Assembly (NCBI RefSeq): GCF_030019515.1
Contig: NZ_JASEEQ010000009.1
Coordinates: 1 to 64,000, forward strand
Origin: Nocardioides sp.
GTDB lineage: Bacteria; Actinomycetota; Actinomycetes; Propionibacteriales; Nocardioidaceae
Direction of reading: 5' to 3'
DNA length: 64,000 bases
The notes under the pieces were generated by a model. The model saw only the letters and a program-made list of their open reading frames with translations, was not told the origin of the DNA and searched no databases. The position numbers were made by a program, and so were the translations under genes. Position 1 is the stretch's first letter, and every line of letters begins with the position of its first letter. Positions 1-8,703 of the stretch are shown in pieces.

Positions 1-59
1 TGCACCGCCGGTCGATCGCGCGGGACGAGTTGCGGCGCACACCGCCGTACCTCGGATGA
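1..59 (+). CDS. C-terminal tail of an upstream gene, probably acyl-CoA dehydrogenase (partial)
   Basis: Only the last 18 codons are in the window. The frame ends with TGA at 57-59 and reads ...HRRSIARDELRRTPPYLG. The stop overlaps the ATG of the next gene as ATGA, which is typical of a coupled operon. The HRRSIAR-ELRR tail resembles the C-terminus of acyl-CoA dehydrogenases, which often sit next to phosphotransferases like the following gene. Assignment from so short a tail is an inference. Confidence 0.45.
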   Translation, partial: HRRSIARDELRRTPPYLG

Positions 60-1078
60 CCGATCTGAGCGCAGCCGAGCTGACCGCGGTCGCCGAGGCG
101 ATGGCGGCAGCTGGGGTGCCGCTGGTGGGGCCGCTGGCGGCCCGGCCTATCGTCGGGGGACGGTCGAACCTGACGTTCCGGTTGACCGACGGCGAGGGGC
201 GCTGGGTGCTGCGCACGGCGCCGCGTTCCGGCCGGACACCGTCGGCGCACGACGTCGCGCGCGAGTTCCGCGTGACCCGCGCCCTGCGGGGCACCGGCGT
301 TCCGGTGCCGCCCGCGGTGCTGCTGCACCTGGAGGACGACGTGCTCGGTTCGCCGTTCACGGTCGCCGAGTTCGTGGACGGCACCTGCGTGCAGTCACGC
401 GCCGACCTCGACGAGCTGACGGACGCGGTCGTGCACGAGTGCGGCGAGCGCCTGATCCAGACCCTCGCTGCCCTGCACGCCGTGCGCCCGGAGACGGTCG
501 GCCTGGAGGATTTCGGCCGACGGGACGGGTACGCCGAGCGCCAGGTTCGCCGATGGTCAGGGCAGTGGGAGATCGTCGGCGTGCCCGACCTCAAGTCGCT
601 GGCGGTCGAGACCGGACGCCGTCTCGCCGGCGCCGTGCCCGAGCAGCGGTCGAGCGGCATCGTGCACGGCGACTACCGCATCGACAACACGATCCTGCGG
701 CTCGACGGTGGCGTGCGGGTGGCCGCGGTCGTCGATTGGGAGCTGTCCACGCTGGGTGACCCGGTCGCCGACGTCGCGCTCATGTGCGTCTACCGGAGCC
801 CCGCGCTCGACCTCGTGCTGGGCGCGCCCAGCGCCTGGACGAGCGACCGGATCGCGGACGCGGATGGGCTCGCGGCGGCGTACGAGGCGGCCGGCGGCGT
901 ACCCCTCACGGACTGGGACTTCCACCTCGCGCTCGGCTACTTCAAGCTCGCGGTGATCGCGGCCGGGATCGACCACCGCTACCGCGTGGGCGCGACCCGG
1001 GGCGCGGGCTTCGACACCGCGGGCCAGGCGGTGGCCCCGCTGCTCGAGTCGGCGCACCGCCTGGCCGTGACCCTGTGA
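56..1078 (+). CDS. Phosphotransferase family protein (APH / ACAD10-like kinase fold)
   Basis: A 340-residue cytoplasmic protein of the aminoglycoside phosphotransferase (APH) fold. The N-lobe has a glycine-containing loop (GGRSNLTFRL, about 34-43). The catalytic HGDYRIDN motif is at about 204-211, and the metal-binding segment DWELSTLGDP is at about 227-236. Length is normal. In actinobacteria this subfamily is usually paired with acyl-CoA dehydrogenases and is thought to phosphorylate hydroxy-acyl-type substrates; antibiotic resistance is unlikely. It starts inside the ATGA overlap with the preceding gene, so translation is probably coupled. The true substrate cannot be read from the sequence. 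Confidence 0.85.
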   Translation: MTDLSAAELTAVAEAMAAAGVPLVGPLAARPIVGGRSNLTFRLTDGEGRWVLRTAPRSGRTPSAHDVAREFRVTRALRGTGVPVPPAVLLHLEDDVLGSPFTVAEFVDGTCVQSRADLDELTDAVVHECGERLIQTLAALHAVRPETVGLEDFGRRDGYAERQVRRWSGQWEIVGVPDLKSLAVETGRRLAGAVPEQRSSGIVHGDYRIDNTILRLDGGVRVAAVVDWELSTLGDPVADVALMCVYRSPALDLVLGAPSAWTSDRIADADGLAAAYEAAGGVPLTDWDFHLALGYFKLAVIAAGIDHRYRVGATRGAGFDTAGQAVAPLLESAHRLAVTL

Positions 1079-1181
1079 GCCGGCCTCGGGTGCTCGCCGC
1101 CGCGCTGACCGGTCCGGGAGCGCCGACACACTAGGCTGAACTTCATCAACGAACTCGAGGTGCGTAAGGGGGCGAACCGCA

Positions 1182-1907
1182 GTGCCGATGCCACAAGCCG
1201 AGGGCGCCGAGCCTGAGTCTGCCGAGGCACGGCCGTCACCCCTCCTGACCGACCCCGAGCTGCCGCCCTCACGCTCGGAGGACGCCCTGTCGGCACTGTC
1301 GCCGAAGGGCCTGCGGACCCGCCAGCGTCTGATCGACGGCGCTCGCCGGGCCTTCGAGAAGTCCGGCTCCTACGCCGACACGAGGATCAGCGACATCGTG
1401 GAGGAGACCGGGTGCGCCTACGGCACCTTCTACACCTACTTCGACACCAAGGAGCAGCTCTTCTACGAGCTGGCCGTCGACGTTGCCAACGAGATGTACC
1501 GCGAGAATGCGTCCCGTGCCCGCGCCTATGGCGAGGACCTCGTCGCGCGCATCGACTCCGGTCTGCGGCAGTTCCTGCGCTCCTACCGCGAGCATGCCGC
1601 GATCCTGATGATCATCGACCAGGCCGCCGCGCTGTATCCGGACTTCCGCGGCCTGCGCCGGCGCATCCGCGACGTGTTCGTGGAGCGCAACGTGGCCAAC
1701 TTCGAGCGCTGGTCGGAGGACGGCTGGTTCGATCCTGCGATCGACCCCGTGGTGGCGGCGCACGCCCTGGTGAGCATGATCGACAACTTCAGCTACCTCT
1801 GGTTCGTGCTCGGCGAGCCGTTCGAGGAGGAGAAGGCGTTGGCGACCCTGACCCGGCTGTGGACCAACGCGCTCGCCGTCCCCGTCACCGAGACCGTCGC
1901 CGACTGA
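1182..1907 (+). CDS. TetR-family transcriptional regulator
   Basis: A 241-residue repressor-type protein. About 40 unstructured residues precede a classical TetR N-terminal helix-turn-helix at roughly 66-88 (ISDIVEETGCAYGTFYTYF). The remainder is a helical ligand-binding/dimerisation domain of normal size. The GTG start at 1182 has a purine-rich ribosome site (AAGGGGG) about 10 bases upstream; an ATG at 1188 is an alternative. A TAGGCT box at 1132-1137 could be its -10. It follows the phosphotransferase on the same strand and may regulate the fatty-acid-type operon upstream, but that is an inference from position. Confidence 0.88.
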   Translation: MPMPQAEGAEPESAEARPSPLLTDPELPPSRSEDALSALSPKGLRTRQRLIDGARRAFEKSGSYADTRISDIVEETGCAYGTFYTYFDTKEQLFYELAVDVANEMYRENASRARAYGEDLVARIDSGLRQFLRSYREHAAILMIIDQAAALYPDFRGLRRRIRDVFVERNVANFERWSEDGWFDPAIDPVVAAHALVSMIDNFSYLWFVLGEPFEEEKALATLTRLWTNALAVPVTETVAD

Positions 1908-1973
1908 TCGGCGCACATCGCAGGCCGAGCCGCGTGTCCGCGGACCACGGCCGGTTGCCCGGGTCGAGCGCCG

Positions 1974-2046
1974 GGTGGTCGAGCAGCGAAGGCGCCCTGG
2001 CGCCTGAGCGCCCGTCGAGACCCCCGCACCCGCGCAGGGCCCCGCC
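1974..2046 (+). repeat. Intergenic REP-like element, copy 1
   Basis: The segment begins GGTGGTCGAGCAGCGAAGG, runs through a small palindrome (GGCGCCCTGGCGCC) and ends GAGCGCCCGTCGAGACCCCC followed by GCAGGGCCC. Nearly the same block recurs at 2921-2998, and relatives occur at 46458-46544. The ends are imperfect inverted repeats (GGTCGAG and its partner in GTCGAGACC), so the RNA can fold. It lies between the TetR gene and dtd with no coding potential. Confidence 0.75.
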
Positions 2047-2067
2047 CAACCAATAACCATCCCGCCG

Positions 2068-2493
2068 CTACCGCTCCAGGATCAGCGTGACCGGCCCGTC
2101 GTTGACCGACTCCACCCGCATGTCCGCGCCGAACACCCCGCGCTCGACCCGCGCGCCCAGCCGATCGAGCTCGGCACAGACGGCGTCGTACACCGGCTCG
2201 CTGACCGGCCCGGGTGCCGCGGCCTGCCACGTGGGCCGGCGGCTCTTCCGGGCGTCGCCGTACAGCGTGAACTGGCTGACCACCAGCACCGGCGCTCCGA
2301 CATCCGACGCCGACCGCTCCGAGCGGAGCACCCGCACGTCCCAGATCTTCCGCGCCATCCACGCGATCTCGGCCGGGCCGTCGCCGTGGGTGATGCCGAG
2401 GTAGACGACCAGCCCCTCGCCCTCGAAGCCGCCCACGACCGCACCGTCGACCACCACCCGCGCCCCGTCGGCGCGCTGCACCACCGCTCGCAC
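2068..2493 (-). CDS. dtd: D-aminoacyl-tRNA deacylase
   Basis: A 141-residue protein of the usual DTD length. It hydrolyses D-amino acids (and glycine from tRNA-Ala) off mischarged tRNA in the cytoplasm. Visible signatures are the N-terminal MRAVVQRADGARVVVDG strand, the SQFTLYGD catalytic motif (about 94-101) and the C-terminal NDGPVTLILE segment (Gly-Pro proofreading motif). The start is GTG with no Shine-Dalgarno sequence; instead a CACACT hexamer sits exactly six bases upstream, suggesting leaderless translation. It stands alone on the minus strand, convergent with the TetR gene. Confidence 0.96.
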   Translation of the reverse strand: MRAVVQRADGARVVVDGAVVGGFEGEGLVVYLGITHGDGPAEIAWMARKIWDVRVLRSERSASDVGAPVLVVSQFTLYGDARKSRRPTWQAAAPGPVSEPVYDAVCAELDRLGARVERGVFGADMRVESVNDGPVTLILER

Positions 2494-2499
2494 CCGCCC

Positions 2500-2505
2500 A
2501 GTGTG
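2500..2505 (-). promoter_or_regulatory. Putative -10 box for leaderless dtd
   Basis: CACACT on the minus strand, six bases (GGGCGG) before the GTG start. It has the same spacing as the leaderless-type boxes in front of rmlA, the asparaginase, DUF2516 and marR genes, but matches TANNNT only as CANNNT. Confidence 0.4.
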
Positions 2506-2635
2506 CCGAAGCGGTCGGCGAAGCGACTGGTCCGTACCACCCTCAGGTCGGCTCCGCGGGGGCCGATACGTCCATCAAGAGTTCGCGGGTGGGCGTCCCC
2601 TGCCGCCGCGCGGACACACCTGAGGGAGGGCATCG

Positions 2636-2812
2636 ATGACGGGTCGCGGTGGACAGCTGGGGCAGATCTCCTGGGACGACCTGCTCGGCCTGGGTCCCCG
2701 TTCCTCGCTCCCGGCCGTCGAGTCGTGCATCAGCGGCGCTCGCGCCGCTGGCGGCATCTGCCTCGAGCACGGCGAGAGCGCCTGTGTGCTGACCCTCCCC
2801 GCGGCTGGCTGA
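2636..2812 (+). CDS. Possible small protein of 58 residues
   Basis: Reads MTGRGGQLGQISWDDLLGLG... and ends ...LTLPAAG. A purine-rich ribosome site (GAGGGAGG) lies about 7 bases before the ATG, and codons are G/C-ending. It contains three cysteines and no membrane segment. It sits alone between dtd and the BKACE gene, and a 17-bp hairpin follows 17 bases after its stop, as expected for a short transcript with its own terminator. No family is recognised, and a chance ORF in GC-rich DNA remains possible. Confidence 0.4.
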   Translation: MTGRGGQLGQISWDDLLGLGPRSSLPAVESCISGARAAGGICLEHGESACVLTLPAAG

Positions 2813-2829
2813 GACCCCACTCGACCAGG

Positions 2830-2869
2830 CTGGTCGGGCCGCGAAGTCCCCCCTTCGCGGCCCGACCAG
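2830..2869 (+). terminator. Strong hairpin, 17-bp perfect stem
   Basis: Arms CTGGTCGGGCCGCGAAG (2830-2846) and CTTCGCGGCCCGACCAG (2853-2869) pair perfectly around a six-base C-rich loop. There is no U-tract, which is common for actinobacterial terminators. It lies just after the 58-residue ORF and before the repeat block. Confidence 0.7.
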
Positions 2870-2890
2870 CTCACCGCCCCCACGACCCCG

Positions 2891-2998
2891 CCCTCCGGTG
2901 GTCGAGCAGCGAAGCCCCCGCCCTCCGGTGGTCGAGCAGCGAAGGCCCGCTGAGGGCCTGAGCGCCCGTCGAGACCCCCGCAGCGACGCAGGGCCCGC
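2891..2998 (+). repeat. Intergenic REP-like element, copies 2a and 2b
   Basis: A 30-base unit beginning CCCTCCGGTGGTCGAGCAGC occurs at 2891 and again at 2921. The second unit continues into a full copy ending CCCGTCGAGACCCCCGCAG...GCAGGGCCC, matching copy 1 at 1974-2046. The BKACE reading frame runs open through it, but the repeat is not part of that protein. Confidence 0.75.
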
Positions 2999-3023
2999 AC
3001 CACCCACACCGAACCCGCTCTGG

Positions 3024-3029
3024 CACGAT
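3024..3029 (+). promoter_or_regulatory. Putative -10 box for leaderless BKACE gene
   Basis: CACGAT, exactly six bases (GCGATC) before the GTG at 3036. Same spacing and same hexamer as seen before cysC and the XRE gene. Confidence 0.4.
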
Positions 3030-3035
3030 GCGATC

Positions 3036-3875
3036 GTGCCGACGACGTCACCCGACCAGATCCTGATCGCCGTCGCCCCCACCGGGGCGGAGACCACCAA
3101 GCAGGACTGCCCCCAGCTCCCGACCACCCTCGAGGAGCTCGTGCAGACCGCGCAGGAGTGCGAGGCCGCGGGCGCGGCGATGATCCACGTCCACATCCGC
3201 GACGCCGACCACCATCCGACCCTGGACCAGTCCCGGCTGCGCGACACCGTTCAGGCGTTGCGCGAGGGCACCGGCCTGGTCGTCCAGCTCTCCACCGGCG
3301 GCTCGGTGCACGACCCGCTCGAGTCCCGCCTGAAGGTCCTCGACGCTGAGCCGGACTCCTGCAGCCTGACGATGGGTACGACGAACTTCGGCGACGACGT
3401 GTTCTCCAACCCGTGGCCGTTCGTGTGCGAGCTCTACCAGCTCAGCCAGGAGCGCCAGGTGGTACCCGAGTTCGAGCTCTTCGACCTCGGCCACGTACAC
3501 GCCCTGCGCCGCCTGATCGACAAGTTCGGCCTGCCGTACGGCGGCAAGGTGCACTGCGACTTCGTCATGGGCGTCCCGGGTGGCATGCCCGGCACCGCGC
3601 CGGCCCTGGTCGCCGGCGTCGCGCTCCTTCCCGGTGAGGTGACCAGCTGGTCGGCGACCGGCATCGGCCGCAGCACCCTGCCGGTGATGCTCGCCGCCCT
3701 GTCGATGGGCGGGCACCTGCGGGTCGGCATGGAGGACGTGCTCACCTTGGCGAAGGGCGTCCCGGTCGAGCGCAACGCGCAGCTCGTCGAGCGCGCGGTC
3801 GCCGCCGGGAGGGTGGCCCAGCGTCGCGCGATGACGCCGGACGAGGCCCGCACCCTGCTCGGCGTACGGCCGTAG
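3036..3875 (+). CDS. BKACE-family beta-keto acid cleavage enzyme
   Basis: 279 residues from the GTG at 3036. The frame is open further upstream, but only through repeat DNA with no family similarity. The family (formerly DUF849, 3-keto-5-aminohexanoate cleavage enzymes) condenses a beta-keto acid with acetyl-CoA and splits it to acetoacetate and a CoA ester, using a zinc held by an HVH pair. Here this is MIHVHIRD (about 48-55). Also visible are the LSTGG segment, EFELFDLGH, and the GVPGGMPGT loop. Substrate specificity varies widely in the family and is not assignable. It appears monocistronic, with a possible leaderless start. Confidence 0.88.
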   Translation: MPTTSPDQILIAVAPTGAETTKQDCPQLPTTLEELVQTAQECEAAGAAMIHVHIRDADHHPTLDQSRLRDTVQALREGTGLVVQLSTGGSVHDPLESRLKVLDAEPDSCSLTMGTTNFGDDVFSNPWPFVCELYQLSQERQVVPEFELFDLGHVHALRRLIDKFGLPYGGKVHCDFVMGVPGGMPGTAPALVAGVALLPGEVTSWSATGIGRSTLPVMLAALSMGGHLRVGMEDVLTLAKGVPVERNAQLVERAVAAGRVAQRRAMTPDEARTLLGVRP

Positions 3876-4240
3876 CCTCGACGTCCGCTGCGATCTGGGC
3901 ACGCATCCGGGAGCATCGCGGGCCGGTCTCGGTGTGAGAGCGCGCGGAAATCCTGGCATGGGTCTAGACCGGTGTAGGCCGATAGGAACGGAGGAGGACG
4001 CGTTCGGAGCCGGTCTGTGGACAGTCTTCCGGAGTGTTATCGGCACCCAGAAGCCCACAGTTGAGGGCTTTCCCCGAAATTCGTGAGTCTTTTTCGACCC
4101 GATACCTGCCGAAGAGCCGTCGGTCCGGCCTGGTCGAACGCGCCCAGGTCTTGTCGGGTTCTCCTTCGAGGGTCTCGGCTGGGTCCTAACCTCCGAGGGC
4201 ACGTGCCCATTCACACCTAGGGGAAGTCGGGGGACATTCC
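3876..4240 (+). other. Intergenic region, 365 bases, no gene seen
   Basis: No convincing coding frame. It is less GC-rich than its neighbours and holds stretches such as GTGAGTCTTTTTCG. Just before the next ATG there is a purine run (GGGGAAGTCGGGGGA) that provides the ribosome site. A TAACCT at 4187-4192 could be a -10 for the collagen-like gene, but no good -35 is seen. Probably a long 5' regulatory region. Confidence 0.5.
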
Positions 4241-5146
<906 letters not shown>

Positions 5147-5160
5147 GCACGAGCCAAGAC

Positions 5161-5190
5161 AGAAGGGCCCTGCCATGGCAGGGCCCTTCT
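5161..5190. terminator. Bidirectional terminator, 30-bp perfect palindrome
   Basis: AGAAGGGCCCTGCC followed by its exact complement GGCAGGGCCCTTCT around a central AT. It lies between the convergent collagen-like gene and cysN. The A-rich and T-rich ends let it serve both strands. Confidence 0.85.
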
Positions 5191-5212
5191 GGCTGTCTGG
5201 TGCTTGCGAGGC

Positions 5213-6520
5213 TTAGCTGGCGCTGTTGATCATGCCGCCGCCGACGGTGACGCCGGTGGCCTCGTCGATGAGGATGAACGACCCGGTCGCCCGGTTCTTC
5301 GAGTACGGGTCGCACAGCAGCGGCACGGTCGTGCGCAGCTGGACGCGGCCGATCTCGTTGAGGCCGAGCTCCTTGGTGTCCTGGTCGCGGTGCAGGGTGT
5401 TGACGTCCAGGCGGTACTGGATGTCCTTGACCAGGGCGCGCGCCGAGCGAGTGGTGTGCTTGATCGCGAGCTTCTGGCGCGGGCGCAGCGGCTCGTTGGT
5501 CATCCAGCAGACCATCGCGTCGATGTCCTGCGAGGGCTTCGGGGCGTTCGCCGGGCGGGCGATCATGTCGCCCCGGGACACGTCGACGTCGTCCTCGAGG
5601 CGGACTGTCACCGACATCGGCGGGAACGCCTCGCTGACCTCCTGGTCGAACAAATCGATGCCGGCGATCTTGGAGGTCATGCCGGAGGGGAGCACGACGA
5701 CCTCGTCGCCGGGCTTGAGGACGCCGCCGGCGACCATGCCGCCGTAGCCGCGGTAGTCGTGGTGCTCGTCGGACTTGGGGCGTACGACGTACTGCACCGG
5801 GAAGCGGACGTCGACCAGGTCCCGATCGGACGCGACGTGGACGTGCTCGAGGTGGTGCATCAGCGTGGGACCGGAGTACCAGGGCATCTTCTCCGAGCGC
5901 GTGACGACGTTGTCGCCCTGAAGCGCGGAGATCGGGATGACCTCGAGGTCGGGGATGTTCAGCTTGGTCGCGAACTGGGTGAACTCGGCGTGGATCTTCT
6001 CGTAGATCTCCTGGGAGAAGTCGACGAGGTCCATCTTGTTCACGGCCAGCACCAGGTGGGGGACGCGGAGCAGCGAGAGGATCACCGCGTGCCGGCGGGA
6101 CTGCTCGGTCAGGCCCTGGCGGGCGTCGACCAGGACGAGCCCGAGGTCGGCCGTCGAGGCGCCGGTGACCATGTTGCGGGTGTACTGCACGTGGCCCGGG
6201 GTGTCAGCGATGATGAACTTGCGGGTGGGCGTCGCGAAGTAGCGGTAGGCCACGTCGATCGTGATGCCCTGCTCGCGCTCGGAGCGGAGGCCGTCGGTGA
6301 GCAGCGCCAGGTCGGTGTAGTCGTAGCCCTTGGACTGGCTGGTCGCCTCGACGGCCTCGAGCTGGTCCTCGAAGATCGACTTGGAGTCCAGCAGCAGCCG
6401 CCCGATCAGCGTCGACTTGCCGTCGTCGACCGAGCCGGCGGTCGCGAAGCGCAGCAGATCCATGGAGCGGACCTGCTCAGCCTTCTGGGCCTGGGTGAGA
6501 CCCGTGGGGGAGTCGCTCAT
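5213..6520 (-). CDS. cysN: Sulfate adenylyltransferase subunit 1 (GTPase)
   Basis: A 435-residue GTPase of the EF-Tu superfamily. With CysD it activates sulfate to APS, GTP hydrolysis driving the unfavourable step. The P-loop GSVDDGKST is at about 29-37, the switch motif DTPGHVQYTRNM and the NKMD guanine-specificity motif follow, and two beta-barrel domains make up the C-terminal half. There is no fused APS kinase; that activity is encoded separately at 8704-9984. The start ATG shares one base with the cysD stop (TGATG), so the subunits are translationally coupled. A perfect palindromic terminator lies just downstream. Confidence 0.97.
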   Translation of the reverse strand: MSDSPTGLTQAQKAEQVRSMDLLRFATAGSVDDGKSTLIGRLLLDSKSIFEDQLEAVEATSQSKGYDYTDLALLTDGLRSEREQGITIDVAYRYFATPTRKFIIADTPGHVQYTRNMVTGASTADLGLVLVDARQGLTEQSRRHAVILSLLRVPHLVLAVNKMDLVDFSQEIYEKIHAEFTQFATKLNIPDLEVIPISALQGDNVVTRSEKMPWYSGPTLMHHLEHVHVASDRDLVDVRFPVQYVVRPKSDEHHDYRGYGGMVAGGVLKPGDEVVVLPSGMTSKIAGIDLFDQEVSEAFPPMSVTVRLEDDVDVSRGDMIARPANAPKPSQDIDAMVCWMTNEPLRPRQKLAIKHTTRSARALVKDIQYRLDVNTLHRDQDTKELGLNEIGRVQLRTTVPLLCDPYSKNRATGSFILIDEATGVTVGGGMINSAS

Positions 6521-7434
6521 CAGAAGTAGCCTTCCTTCTTCCGGTCCTCCATCGCTGCCTCGGAGAACCGGTCGTCGCCACGGGTGGCGCCGCGCTCGGT
6601 GACGCGGGCGATGGCGATCTCGTCGATGATCTTGTCGATGGTGTCAGCCTCGGACTCGACGCACCCGGTCAGCGTCAGGTCGCCGACGGTGCGGAACCGC
6701 ACGGTGCGCTCCTCGGCGGACTCCCCGGTGCGCAGCGGGTTGAAGTCCGACTCGGTCAGGAGCATCCCGTCGCGTTGGAAGACCCGGCGCTGGTGGGAGA
6801 AGTAGATCGCGGGGATCTCGATGCCCTCGCGGCCGATGTAGTGCCAGATGTCCAGCTCGGTCCAGTTGGAGATCGGGAAGATCCGCATGTGCTCGCCCTC
6901 GTGGATCCGGCCGTTGTAGAGGCTCCACAGCTCGGGGCGCTGCATCTTGGGGTCCCACTGGCCGAACTCGTCGCGGTGGGAGTAGACGCGCTCCTTGGCG
7001 CGGGCCTTCTCCTCGTCGCGGCGGCCGCCGCCGAAGGCGGCGGTGAAGCTGCCCTCCTCAAGCGCGTTGAGCAGGGTGCCGATCTGGAGCCGGTTGCGAC
7101 TGGTCTTGCCGTCGTCGACGACGATTCCGTCCGCGATCGCCTGCTCGACGCTCGCGACGATGAGGCGCACGCCGAGCCGGCTGACCCACTTGTCGCGGCA
7201 GGCGATCACCTCGGGGAAGTCGTAGCCGGTGTCCACCTGGAGCACGGGGAAGGGGATCTTCGCGGGGTAGAACGCCTTCTCGGCGAGCCGGAGCATCACG
7301 ATCGAGTCCTTGCCGCCCGAGAACATCAGCACGGGCTTCTCGAACTCGGCGGCGACCTCACGGAAGATGTGGATCGACTCCGCCTCCAGCTGGTCGAGCT
7401 GACTCAGCTGGTAGTCGGCGTGGGTTTCGGTCAT
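6520..7434 (-). CDS. cysD: Sulfate adenylyltransferase subunit 2
   Basis: 304 residues from the ATG at 7434; the open frame reaches 7473, but the family begins with MTETHADYQLSQLDQLEAES. It is a PP-loop ATP pyrophosphatase that adenylates sulfate, with the motif FSGGKDS at about 38-44 and the conserved RREEEKARAKER-type loop (here GGRRDEEKARAKER), followed by WTELDIWHYI and a C-terminal KKEGYF. First gene of the cysDN operon. A candidate promoter lies upstream at 7472-7502. Confidence 0.97.
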   Translation of the reverse strand: MTETHADYQLSQLDQLEAESIHIFREVAAEFEKPVLMFSGGKDSIVMLRLAEKAFYPAKIPFPVLQVDTGYDFPEVIACRDKWVSRLGVRLIVASVEQAIADGIVVDDGKTSRNRLQIGTLLNALEEGSFTAAFGGGRRDEEKARAKERVYSHRDEFGQWDPKMQRPELWSLYNGRIHEGEHMRIFPISNWTELDIWHYIGREGIEIPAIYFSHQRRVFQRDGMLLTESDFNPLRTGESAEERTVRFRTVGDLTLTGCVESEADTIDKIIDEIAIARVTERGATRGDDRFSEAAMEDRKKEGYF

Positions 7435-7471
7435 GACTGACTGGGGACCTCTCGTCGGGACAGCAGCCCAC

Positions 7472-7502
7472 ATCGTAGCCGTCGCCGGCCGGGTGACCTC
7501 AA
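7472..7502 (-). promoter_or_regulatory. Candidate cysDN promoter
   Basis: On the minus strand, TTGAGG (7502-7497) and TACGAT (7477-7472) are separated by 19 bases, about 38 bases before the cysD ATG. The -10 matches the actinobacterial TANNNT form; the spacing is slightly long. Confidence 0.4.
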
Positions 7503-7536
7503 ACCGGACAAAATCGAGTGGTTCAGGTCACTCTCG

Positions 7537-8526
7537 TCAGGTCCGCGGTCGACGGAAGTTGGCGTCGTCCAGCTCGGCGACCGTCGGCGCCCCGAACATG
7601 GGGAGGCCCTGCCCCTTGCGGAGGATGCCCCAGATGAGCGGCAGCGAGACCAGCAGCACCAGTCCGATCACGGCGATCAGCACCGGGTGGGTGTCGTCCT
7701 TGCCGAGCGGCGCCCAGCCGGACTTGTCGAGGAGGGCGACCCCGGACATGGTCAGCACGATCACGATGCCGCGCCGGATCACCGACTGGGGAACTCGCGG
7801 GGCGATCCGGCTGCCGATGATGGTGCCGGGCACGGAGCCGATCACCAGCGGGATCAGGATCTCCCAGTCAAGCCCGTTGATGATGATGTTCGAGATCGCC
7901 GCGGCCAGGACCAGTGGGACGGCCTGGACGAGGTCGGTTCCGACCAGCTTCACCGCCGACAGGCCCGGGTAGAGCATCAGCAGCGCGATCATGATCACCG
8001 AGCCGGAGCCGACGCTCGTCACGCCGACCAGCAGCCCGCCGAGGGCACCGACAGCCAGGGTGATCAGCGGCCGGATCGGCGGGTTCGGGTCCGCGTTCGC
8101 GGCACCGCCGCGGACCCGACGCAGGTTGATGTACAGCCGCAGCGCGTAGGTCGCGGCCGCCAGCAGCAGCGCGAACCCGATGGCCTCCTTGAGCAGGGTG
8201 TCGACCGACTCCGGTTCCTCGCCGGCGACCTGATGGATCAGCCAGGGTCCGAGCAGTGCCATCGGCACCGACCCGATGATCAGCCACTTGGCCAGGGAGA
8301 AGTTGGGTGAGCCCTCGCGGGAGTGCACGATGGCACCGCCGGTCTTGTAGACCGCGGCCGCGGTGAGGTCGGCGGTCACGACCGTGGCGGCGTCACCGAC
8401 GCCGAGGAAGATCAAGGCGGGCGTCATCAGCGCGCCACCGCCCATCCCGGTCAGGCCGACAACGATGCCGACGATGAAGCCGGCCGCCAGGATCGAGAAG
8501 AAGGTCGTCGTGATCAGGTCGCTCAT
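7537..8526 (-). CDS. TauE/SafE-family sulfite or sulfonate transporter
   Basis: A 329-residue integral membrane protein with about eight hydrophobic helices. The N-terminal half begins MSDLITTTFFSILAAGFIVGIVVGLTGMGGGALM, shown here only through its GLTGMGGG family motif. The second half repeats it as LLVGVTSVGSGSVIM, the expected internal duplication. Family members move sulfite, sulfoacetate or related small anions across the membrane. Position between cysC and cysDN supports a sulfur-anion role, either uptake or sulfite efflux. Its ATG overlaps the stop of an 18-codon upstream ORF as ATGA. Confidence 0.85.
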   Translation of the reverse strand: MSDLITTTFFSILAAGFIVGIVVGLTGMGGGALMTPALIFLGVGDAATVVTADLTAAAVYKTGGAIVHSREGSPNFSLAKWLIIGSVPMALLGPWLIHQVAGEEPESVDTLLKEAIGFALLLAAATYALRLYINLRRVRGGAANADPNPPIRPLITLAVGALGGLLVGVTSVGSGSVIMIALLMLYPGLSAVKLVGTDLVQAVPLVLAAAISNIIINGLDWEILIPLVIGSVPGTIIGSRIAPRVPQSVIRRGIVIVLTMSGVALLDKSGWAPLGKDDTHPVLIAVIGLVLLVSLPLIWGILRKGQGLPMFGAPTVAELDDANFRRPRT

Positions 8527-8579
8527 GCGGTGGCCCGGACGAGTCGCGTGCTGTCCAGCGGTCGGTGCCCGGCGGTCAT
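8523..8579 (-). CDS. Possible 18-residue leader peptide upstream of the TauE gene
   Basis: Reads MTAGHRPLDSTRLVRATA and stops in an ATGA overlap with the TauE/SafE start. The overlap suggests translational coupling, but the ribosome site is poor and no cysteines are present, unlike known cysteine-responsive leader peptides. Low certainty. Confidence 0.22.
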   Translation of the reverse strand: MTAGHRPLDSTRLVRATA

Positions 8580-8703
8580 AGGGAGATCTTCCTGGATCCG
8601 TTCGGCACGCGAGGCACGACGCGCAGAAGCGCCGCGCCCGAGGTGGCGCACGTCTCGGTCGCGCTGTCGAGTGCCGCGTGCCGTGGCCGGTCCGCGCCGG
8701 CGG

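Noticed and set aside
56..1078. Aminoglycoside-resistance gene
   Set aside because: The APH fold is shared by many kinases; the operon link to an acyl-CoA dehydrogenase tail and the sequence pattern point to a metabolic kinase.
2898..3035. Upstream extension of the BKACE protein to 2898
   Set aside because: This part is the intergenic repeat, which recurs elsewhere in non-coding DNA; the family starts near GTG 3036.
5204..6529. A 441-codon plus-strand frame over cysN
   Set aside because: Antisense of cysN, whose motifs are complete on the minus strand.
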